64,000 bases of DNA from the NCBI GenBank assembly GCA_011009095.1, contig VTPC01004777.1, positions 35,937 through 99,936 of the forward strand, given 5' to 3'. Shown here piece after piece: positions 56,786 through 64,000 of this stretch. Numbering within the stretch: position 1 is the first letter of the stretch; each line of letters begins with the position of its first letter. Both the position numbers and the translations under genes were made by a program. Under the pieces are notes generated by a model. The model saw nothing but the letters and a program-made list of their open reading frames with translations, ran no database searches and had not been told where the DNA came from. The DNA is from Ignelater luminosus. Lineage: Eukaryota; Arthropoda; Insecta; Coleoptera; Elateridae.

Positions 56786-57190
56786 ATGCTTTAGATAATC
56801 CATGACACTACGGTAATCGCACGTAAAGTACTTGGGGATTTACAAATATAAATATTTCCATAATGTTATCAAATGCCTGACAACCTAAAAACGCTGGAAA
56901 TTTGCTTTTAACACTCGCACACACTAAATAACCAAAAGAATATTATCTCGAAAGTACGAACACGTCATACCATTCGAGACGTAGAAAAATCTTCAGATCA
57001 ATTTTAGTTATTGTCTTATTCTCCACTGGGTGGCACCTAGTCATTACAATACCTATGGCAAGTTGCCTCATTTGCACGTCCTTGTTGAGCCGTCCTTGGT
57101 TACTAAATTTTGAATGTGAATCTTTTTCAAGGGTTTGTTGATATCTGAGCTGAAAAGGTTTTATTGTAGTTGGTAGTAGTTCCCGTCAGG
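56786..57190 (+). repeat. Dispersed repeat family E, copy 2
   Basis: Colinear with 44.31-44.60 kb: ATAATCCATGACACTAC, TTTCCATAATGTTATCAAAT, the LINE-tail-like segment GGAAATTTGCTTTTAACACT and CTAAATAACCAAAAGAATAT, then TGGTTACTAAATTTTG and GAGCTGAAAAGGTTTTA. Confidence 0.6.
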
Positions 57191-57204
57191 GACTTATAAA
57201 CACC

Positions 57205-57450
57205 AAGCATGCTCTATGCTGTTCTATCCCGAGAAGAGTTCCTAGAATTACCTCTTCCATGACGTTTGATCATTTATTAGGACATTTTGATTGTCTCAGT
57301 AATTGGGTAGAATGCTTCGGCTGTAACACCATCTAAATCTTATTTAATCTGTGGCTATAATAATCTGCAGTTAAGTCTCTGCATTCGTATTTAATTTCTA
57401 GAAATTCTTGGCGTTTTGCACACCTGCTTGCAGTGACCCTGTGATACTTG
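57205..57450 (+). repeat. Direct repeat F, right copy
   Basis: Same order of words as 56225-56400, with two extra insertions, about 1 kb downstream in direct orientation. Repeat E lies between the two copies. Confidence 0.65.
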
Positions 57451-58260
57451 AGTGATTTCGTTGTGCAAAGAATCTAGAAGCTTTGTACTGACTACCTTTG
57501 CCATTGATAAAAGAATGAAAGATACTTATACTATGTATATAATATTTTTTCAGAGATCAATCTGTATTTGAATATCCTCATCAGCTTAAACAGTGCACAA
57601 GCTCCTTATAAATTCTTTATAAATTGCACTGAAAATATGATAAGATACAATTAAGTTCCTTCTGAAATAAGCGATACGGAAAAATCGCAATATCTGCATT
57701 TTATTCAGAAGTTAAGAGTGGTTTATTAGTTAAAAAGAAGCTAATAAAGGTAGGCAACACACTTTGCATTTCAAGAATATCTTTTTCTAATTTCTAAAAG
57801 GGATAGCTGTGGAAAACAAAAAAACTTAAAAATTATTAGTATGCATTGCTTGTCATTTTGACAATTTAATAATGATCAAACCTTACATTACATGTAATGA
57901 CATCTAGTCGTGTATAATTTTGATATTTAGTTAGTTAAAAGTTGCCGCTTCCGGGCAACGCTGTTAAAGCAAAATAATAAAAAATAATTAAAATTATTAC
58001 TCAGACGCTAAAATGGCAAGGAGAATTTCGAGAAAGGAAATAAATTGTAAGAGAAAATAGAAAAGAGTACAAGTTAAGAATTAAAGTTCTTTTACTTCTT
58101 ATATTAGAAAAAGTAGCTACTAGGCTACACAGCATAGTAAACATTTATCGTTATGGTAAATCTATCGAGATCTTTAGCGCACCTAACCTCAACCTACTTA
58201 TTTATTTACTTATTAAACACAATAAAAATAAACAAAATCCTTTTACTTTTTTTAATATTA
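57451..58260. other. AT-rich stretch upstream of the zinc-finger gene
   Basis: No other gene was recognised. The transcription start of the zinc-finger gene must lie here or further upstream; no TATA box is claimed. Confidence 0.4.
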
Positions 58261-58267
58261 TTTTAAA

Positions 58268-59692
58268 ATGAGTGAATTATGCGAATTAAATATTAAAAAA
58301 GAACTAAAGATTTGTATTGAAAATAAAAATCTTCATGACAGCAATTTTGATGTCCAAACACTTCCTCATTCCTTACTTACAGATGGTAAGTTTATTTATC
58401 AATAATAAAGAAGAGGGACGTATTCCAAATTTTAATTTACTTGATTTCTAGTTAAAACTGAGAATTTCGAACTGAATAAATTAAATGATATCGAACATAT
58501 CACCATCAAATGTGAACCAGAAATATATCAACGATATGAAACTGAAGACGATGGGAATTATGAATTAGATAATATTGAATCTGATTGTAGAATCACTTTA
58601 GAAAATACTATACACATAAATCAAGTAAGAGAAGAAGGAATAATTAAGAGTAAAGGTGGATTTAATGGAGAAAAGCCATTTAAATGCAGTGAATGTGATT
58701 ATACAACTTCAAATAGATCGCAGCTTCAGGTTCATCTTAGAACTCACAGCGGTGAAAAACCATACGAATGTAAACAATGTGATTTTAAAACAGCACATCG
58801 ATCTAGTTTTCGATCTCACACTCAAGTTCACAAACAAGAAAAAACTTTCAGATGTAATCTGTGCAATTATGCAGGTATAAATAATACTTACTTGCAACGC
58901 CATTTAAAGATACATGGAGAAAAGACATTTTGTTGTGTAGAATGTGATTATAAAACTGCAGATAAATCAAATTTCCGTATGCATTTAAAAAAGCATACTG
59001 GTGAGAAACCTTTTAAATGTAATGTTTGCAGTTATGGAACTGCAAATAGTACACATTTTCAAGTACATATGAGAACACACAACGGTGAAAAGCCTCATGT
59101 ATGTGAAGAGTGCGGCTTTAGGACTGCTCACAAGTGCGCATTAAATCAACATATCAAAAGGCACATCGGAGAGAAACCATTTAAGTGTGGTCTGTGTGAG
59201 TATGCGAGTGCTAGGAAAGAACACCTAATAAGGCATCGTAGGACGCACAGTGGCGAAAAGCATTTACGTTGCCCGTCTTGTAATTATAGAACGGGGGATG
59301 AAACATTATATCAACGGCATTTGAAACGTCATAGTGGAGAAAAACCGTTTGAATGTTTCAAATGTGATTATAAAGCGACCCATAAAAACTTGTTGAGACG
59401 TCATATACTAAGAAGACATACTGAAGAATATAGGTTTTCTTGTGTTGAATGTGATTTTAAATGTTCGGAAAAAAGTACAATTGAACGTCATTTAAGAATG
59501 CATAGTGGTGAAACGTTAAGATGCTCCGAATGCAATTATAAGACTTTCGATAAAAAATTGTTGCGTCGTCATCAGAAGTACCACATTATGAGTAATCCTT
59601 TTCATTGTCACATTTGTTCTTATAAGACTATTACGGTTTCTCATTTAAATAGGCATATAAAGGATGCACACCTGAAGCTGGAGGAATATTAA
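58268..59692 (+). CDS. C2H2 zinc-finger protein with 12 fingers (two exons)
   Basis: A probable nuclear DNA-binding protein of 452 residues. Exon 1 is 58268-58385 (ATG to a GATG/GTAAGT donor); a 66-nt intron ends TTTCTAG; exon 2 is 58452-59692. The join keeps the frame and yields VKTEN. The N-terminal 110 residues are acidic with no KRAB, ZAD or BTB domain seen. They carry three sumoylation-type words (IKKE, VKTE, IKCE). Twelve C2H2 fingers run from about residue 116 to near the C-terminus, from FKCSECDYTTSNRSQLQVHL to [27 protein letters not shown]-type linkers join most of them; after fingers 2, 9, 10 and 11 the linkers are unusual. All Cys and His ligands appear present; finger 9 has a longer His-His spacing (HILRRH). 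The tandem, evenly spaced fingers fit a lineage-specific insect family. The target is unknown. Confidence 0.9.
58386..58451 (+). other. Intron of the zinc-finger gene
   Basis: 66 nt, GTAAGTTT donor and TTTCTAG acceptor, phase 1. It contains in-frame stops, so it must be removed for the two parts to be joined. Confidence 0.85.
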
Positions 59693-59918
59693 TTACGTGT
59701 AATTCTATTTACGAAGTAATAGGGTGATTGCATGTCTACATTAATTTTAATATGGCTCTAATGTATATTAATTTACATACAAATTTTGTATTAGATTAAG
59801 AAAAGAATGATTGATTTTAATTTGATATTACTTATTCTATACAATAGTAGTATGTGTGAATGTTTCAAAATACAACTGTTGATAATTGTTGCAGTTTACT
59901 ATATGAAATGGTTATGAA

Positions 59919-59924
59919 AATAAA
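59919..59924 (+). terminator. Polyadenylation signal of the zinc-finger gene
   Basis: AATAAA 227 bp after the stop codon, in AT-rich sequence followed by T-rich sequence. Confidence 0.6.
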
Positions 59925-59989
59925 CTAAACTTTTTTGAACATATTTTTGAACATTCATTCATTTTGTTATTGTCTTTATTAATGAAGAG

Positions 59990-60875
59990 CGAGCATCTAC
60001 CTGAAAGTATATGCCTTGTCCTGTAAAGAATCGTAAATTGTATAAAATAATAATAAACTTTCAACTTTCCTACCTCTTTGGCTGGTGGAGGAGGCGAAGT
60101 TAATTTCACCTGATGAGAAGGCATTGATAGGCGTAATGCATTGAATCCAGTGTGGCCACATTAAAGTCTGCATTGTCGAAGACAAACCGACAGTATGTTG
60201 CAGGCAGCACAGTTGGTACAGGGTACAGACAATTCCAGCATAGTAGCGTCATGGTAAGAACCACTAAAACCCAAGTTAGCAAGTGGGTTCACCAAAATTT
60301 TTGAAACAAATTTGCTACGATCTTGCAATACATTTCTTTTACTGTTTTTGCTGTTGACTTCTCTCCTGATATCTCACCCATTAATTAATTAATGTAGAAC
60401 TGAGAATCATCACTACTCTCCAGAAATTGCTGGATATCACTAAAATAGCCCTATTTTGGACTCCCCCTTCTTCTTGCTAGTGCAGTGGGAGCATACGAAG
60501 AAAAAAATTTCTTCAAACACTTCATGATAAATGGCATCAGCAACATTTATAATTCTTTTGGAAACTTGTTCATCCCAAACATCTATTTGGCCGCTCTGCT
60601 GCATCTAAAACCGTTTGTTTCATTCTTGTAAGGCAAACAGGCAAACCTTACGACATTTGTTCAAAGGTTTTTTCTTTTCTTTTGTGTAGAATGTCTCATT
60701 TATAGTTTCAGCACAAAAGAAGCAGCTCGTTTTGAAGGTGAATGTAACTTGAGATGGGCGCTGATGACGATTTGAAGATACTGAGGATTCTGCTTCCTGA
60801 TTCACTTTAAAATGAGATGTTATTGTGCTTGGTCTTCTATATCTTTTCCTGCAACTGGCATGTTGAGATGCCATC
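59990..60875 (-). pseudogene. Fragment of an uncharacterised repeated insect gene
   Basis: The minus strand holds three recognisable pieces in order. From 60870: ASCRKRYRRPSTITSHFK and then FKTSCFFCAETI, a Cys-containing N-terminal region. Near 60575-60490: VWDEQVSKRIINVADAIYHE. Near 60180-60125: FDNADFNVATLDSMHYAYQC. Motifs of the type C.fCg, the VNVAD/AIYH segment and FDNADxNxxTxDG occur together in a large family of uncharacterised, often multi-copy proteins in insects and cnidarians. I recall the pattern but cannot name a function. Stops and gaps break it here. A transposon origin is an inference from its repetitive nature. Confidence 0.45.
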
Positions 60876-60957
60876 CAATCGAGCTATTCAAGGAATAAGG
60901 TCTTTTCTTTGAAGAAGCTCTCCCGAGAGCACTATATTCTGATTACTCTAAACTTTC

Positions 60958-62760
60958 TTACCAGATACATACGAAACTTCTTGAGGGACTACAGCTAGAG
61001 TGAGATTTTTGTTCGCTGTTCGTAGTTTGCCTTCTGTAGTAGGCCACTGGCCTAGACTTTGTCGGGTGTTTTTGTAGGAGTATGCCAGTATGCACCTCAG
61101 TCTCGGATTCTGGATCGTAGATGGCCAAAACCGGACGGGTGACTAATGCGGTTTTCACGGCGTTTTTCAGGACCCCAATTCCAATTAACACCTTTATGAG
61201 TTGAACTTGGTCAGGGGCGCGCTAGTAAAGCATAGCCCGTTAAGCCTAAAACCTGGCGCACCTGCCTTATCTCAGTGAGCGGCGAGAAATTTTGAACAAT
61301 TTTAGCTTTATCCTTCCCAGGTTTACCCATCAGCCGATACTTTGAATCCCAGATACGTAACGGACTGCCGAAGGAAGTTACATTTCTTTAAATTGAAGAT
61401 CAAGTCCTCTCCCCGTAATACTTTTAATAGACTCTCGAGGCTTTATCAAACACATTGGCAGATGGAATTAGCACATCGTCCAAGTTCTTACAAGGAGCTA
61501 AGACAGTGTTCAATGGGCGCATAAACACGCTTGGTGCGTTGGCAAGACCAAACGGGACACGGTTGTTCTCATAGTGGCCATCCGGTGTCGCGAACGCAGT
61601 GAGATCCTTTAGGTTCTCTTTGACCGGAAGCTGATGATAGTCCGACGTCCGATCCAGAGTGCTGAACCACGCGCAGCCTATCGATCTGGTCATCTATTCG
61701 AGGTAAAAGATAACGGTCTTTTACAGTGGCAGTTTCTTCTCACTTTTAAAATATGGCGACTACGATTCTCGACTAATTCTGTTTTGGAGCAATTGTCCTA
61801 TAATTTCTCCCACCTTTTCCCTCTTCGAGTAAGACAAACGATATGGTTTATAAGCGAATGATTTATCGTCCGCTAGCTTGATGTCCATCGCTACACTGCT
61901 AGCGATGCCTATATGTATTTAAGAGCCTAACCAAACGCACATTATTGGCACAGTTCTAATATCATCCTCGGGTAGTTCTGGAAAGGACTTCGGATGTAAT
62001 CCTAAGACGGGGTTATCCTGGGCTGATTCCTGGACCCATGGCCAGCATCGAGCTATAGAGAGTTCGAATCTAATGTGAATATGTGTATTGGAAAGGATTA
62101 ATGCTCAAAATCGTTATGGGAACAAGTCGCTCATTACCTTCTTCTAACCGTAAAGGCTCGTGCCCGCAAAAGGCTCACGAGTACTCGCCTCAACGTTAGC
62201 GACATGATTGCGGTCAACACCATCGCGTTTTTAGCCCATAGTACGACACTGCCTGCGGTTTTCACTTTATCATCCTTTATGTACTTAATTGTCAACGCTT
62301 CACTATCTTTTATGATTAAGATACTATCTAACTTCTTGAGAAGTTATTCTAGAAGGAGAAGAATCTCTGGAACTACTTGCGCTTGGATATTTTCTTTGAC
62401 CTCATTTACACAAAGTTCGAAATTCGTGCCGTTTCTATACCTGCGGATTGCTATTGTTCTAGTTGTGTCTAACTGAAGCGAAAGTCTTTCAGTATTAAAT
62501 TACACGAGCTCCCCAGATCGACGTATAAGCACACGATGGTTGTCCATTAATAACGGTGCTTTTAAAATAGTTTGCAACTTAACCTTCCATTCTTCCCAAG
62601 AAAATTTAATCGTAACCCTTTATGGCGTATCTCCGCTAACCTCCTCGATTAATGTGCAGGGACTAATAGGGATTGGAGCTCCACCGAATGCTGCTCGGGC
62701 GGTACCAACCCGAACCACGGGTAGGACTCTCTCTTTATCCTCCAGGTGGAGGTAGATTAC
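60958..62760 (-). mobile_element. Ty3/gypsy retrotransposon relic (protease region to RNase H)
   Basis: The minus-strand pol order is clear. A region at 62760-62500 may belong to gag or protease (GRVIYLHLEDKERVLPVVRV). KPYRLSYSKREKVGEIIGQL follows at about 61842-61783. RT: FSTLDRTSDYHQLPVKENLK, TAFATPDGHYENNRVPFGLA and NAPSVFMRPLNTVLAP (61665-61495). RNase H start: LKNAVKTALVTRPVLAIYDP and TEVHTGILLQKHPTKSRPVA (61170-61040). In FSTLDRTSDYHQ the RT Asp of STLDLxSGYxQ is kept. The YxDD box is reduced to NLDDVLIPSA. Frameshifts occur between the pieces, and no integrase or LTR is recognised. A different copy lies at 12.0-13.9 kb (+). Confidence 0.78.
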
Positions 62761-64000
62761 ACGGCCACTTCGAACCGTGCATCCCCTAGCACATAGCTAG
62801 CTATTGCGGTTAACCGAGTGGTTCTACTAGTGATTTCTCTACACTCAGTAACAGCCATTTAAGTAAGGAGTTCCCTACACACACAGTAGGAGACACTAGA
62901 CCAATAAGTGGAAATACACACAGTAAATTAATAGCATAAGCATTTTTCATCTTGGTTGTGCATTAAAGGTCCCCCACAAGGCACATGTAAGGTCACAATC
63001 AATTGTTTGAACTTCAAATATTGTTTAGATAACCAGGTATTGGTGCGTTTACCCTACCTGCATAATTATCTTTTTATCAAAAATCTTTCATAGTAGACAG
63101 TTAAACTTAATAAAATTGAAAAATAATTAAAAAGGTTTTGTCGAACAGCTACGTCACCATTGTTTGGGCCTTATCTAATTCTTGTTTTTAGAAATATCTT
63201 CAATATATTGTAATTTTTTAATTTTTCAATTTTATACATAATTATCTTTAAATATTTAAGTTTTTAAGTAGTTTAATCATTTATCCAATACTACGTCACT
63301 GGAAAACTGCATTATTTTTATTTCAACCGAGCTGCCAATAGTGCAGGATGTGTTGCCTAACCAACAGCAAATTTCCAATTAGTTGATGTCTGTAGATTTA
63401 TAACATTGTATTTTATTATGTAATTTTTAATTTTTTTGTTTTTGGATAAAAAAACTGACGCACTCTTTTTCTTGTTGAATTTTTTCAATATATGTATGAA
63501 TTATTCTTTTGTGTTTTATTGTGCATATAATTCCCTTATCACACGCTCAAATCCACCATCTGAACTAGAATACAAAAAGCGTCTTACTTATCTAGATTCA
63601 CTTTAATACAAATTATCTGTAACGCAAGGTTGCGCTACAAGAACCTGTTTTACCAAGAGTACTACTACACCGGTCTGCTTAGAGGTGCCGAAAATTCGAT
63701 TTGTTAAAGTTATGCAAAATGCAAAATACATCCTTGACCTTTCACCAGGATATACTCGTATACTTTTTAACCTTCCGAGATCTTTGCTAATAATAAATTT
63801 TCCCACTCTCAATAATTTTATCTTGCTTGCACTCTAATAACTAACAAGACACGGTTGCAGGTATAGTACGTGATATGAAGAGTGGTGTTGTAGTGTAGTT
63901 TAGTGCAGAAACTAACTAATCTATTGTTTGTTACTTGTAACCTTTAAGGTAATAGGTTTACAGTAAAAATATTCTTTATATTATCTTTTTATTTAAAAAT
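62761..64000. other. AT-rich stretch to the window end, no recognisable gene
   Basis: Up to about 62900 the sequence is GC-richer and may be the 5' part of the gypsy relic. Beyond that no gene or clear repeat was seen; the minus frame at 63603-63812 has no recognised domain. Confidence 0.4.

Noticed and set aside
62041-62090. GAGTTCGAATCTAAT as a tRNA T-loop / B box
   Set aside because: No cloverleaf or A box upstream at the right distance; the site lies inside the gypsy relic.
1-64000. CRISPR arrays, bacterial operons or prokaryotic elements
   Set aside because: All tandem repeats here are contiguous without unique spacers, and introns, poly(A) signals and insect-type transposons show a eukaryotic nuclear sequence.

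Overview
This window looks like eukaryotic nuclear DNA from an insect, most likely a beetle. The order is an inference from overall character and was not tested by a search. The evidence is AT-rich sequence, short introns (66 and 77 nt) with GT..AG ends, a chitin-binding RR-1 cuticle protein gene, a C2H2 zinc-finger gene, and a dense mixture of decayed insect-type transposable elements. Only two genes look intact and host-like: a cuticle protein at about 45.6-46.9 kb (+) and a 12-finger C2H2 protein at 58.27-59.69 kb (+). A second C2H2 cluster at 51.45-52.34 kb (-) is broken.

Layout. 0-1.6 kb: CCACC/GGTGG palindrome units, a TCGATTA-type low-complexity array and a GGCC-rich minisatellite on the minus strand. 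2.8-3.1 kb: the C-terminal end of a non-LTR retrotransposon. 6.1-6.8 kb: the palm of a Polinton/Maverick DNA polymerase B. 6.9-8.6 kb: a LINE copy (family A). 10.9-11.9 kb: an internally deleted LINE (-). 12.0-13.9 kb: a Ty3/gypsy relic carrying a fold-back hairpin. 13.9-15.1 kb: a second TCGATTA array containing an 80-N gap. 19.0-21.7 kb: the most complete LINE (family B). 24.7-25.2 kb: TCGATTA plus GGCC repeats. 26.2-27.0, 38.9-40.1 and 42.2-44.1 kb: three colinear copies of one dispersed repeat. 27.4-28.0 kb: a non-LTR RT fragment (-). 28.1-29.3 and 32.4-34.1 kb: a composite head-to-tail repeat with an expandable 18-bp minisatellite. 34.1-35.2 kb: LINE A (-). 37.2-37.9 kb: a Ty1/copia LTR, primer-binding site and gag-protease relic. 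38.2-38.4 kb: a 42-bp GC-rich hairpin repeat. 48.0-48.7 kb: a Tc1/mariner-type transposase relic (-). 53.1-53.6 kb: a TIR MITE with TAA target duplication. 60.0-62.8 kb: an uncharacterised repeated gene fragment and a Ty3/gypsy relic, both (-).

Assembly. A 10-N gap at 46.23 kb lies between two identical 540-bp copies of the cuticle gene. The upstream copy has the promoter and exon 1; the downstream copy has the true 3' end. This looks like one gene represented twice. The 80-N gap at 14.13 kb is likewise bordered by the same 47 bp on both sides.

The least explained signal is the composite repeat element. It has a recognisable 5' end, an 18-bp-unit minisatellite whose length varies from about 100 bp to 1.1 kb, a second CGTACTG-type repeat, and a 3' motif that joins directly to the next 5' motif. 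Nothing in the sequence shows a function for it. All family names come from motif recognition by eye; no database search was run.
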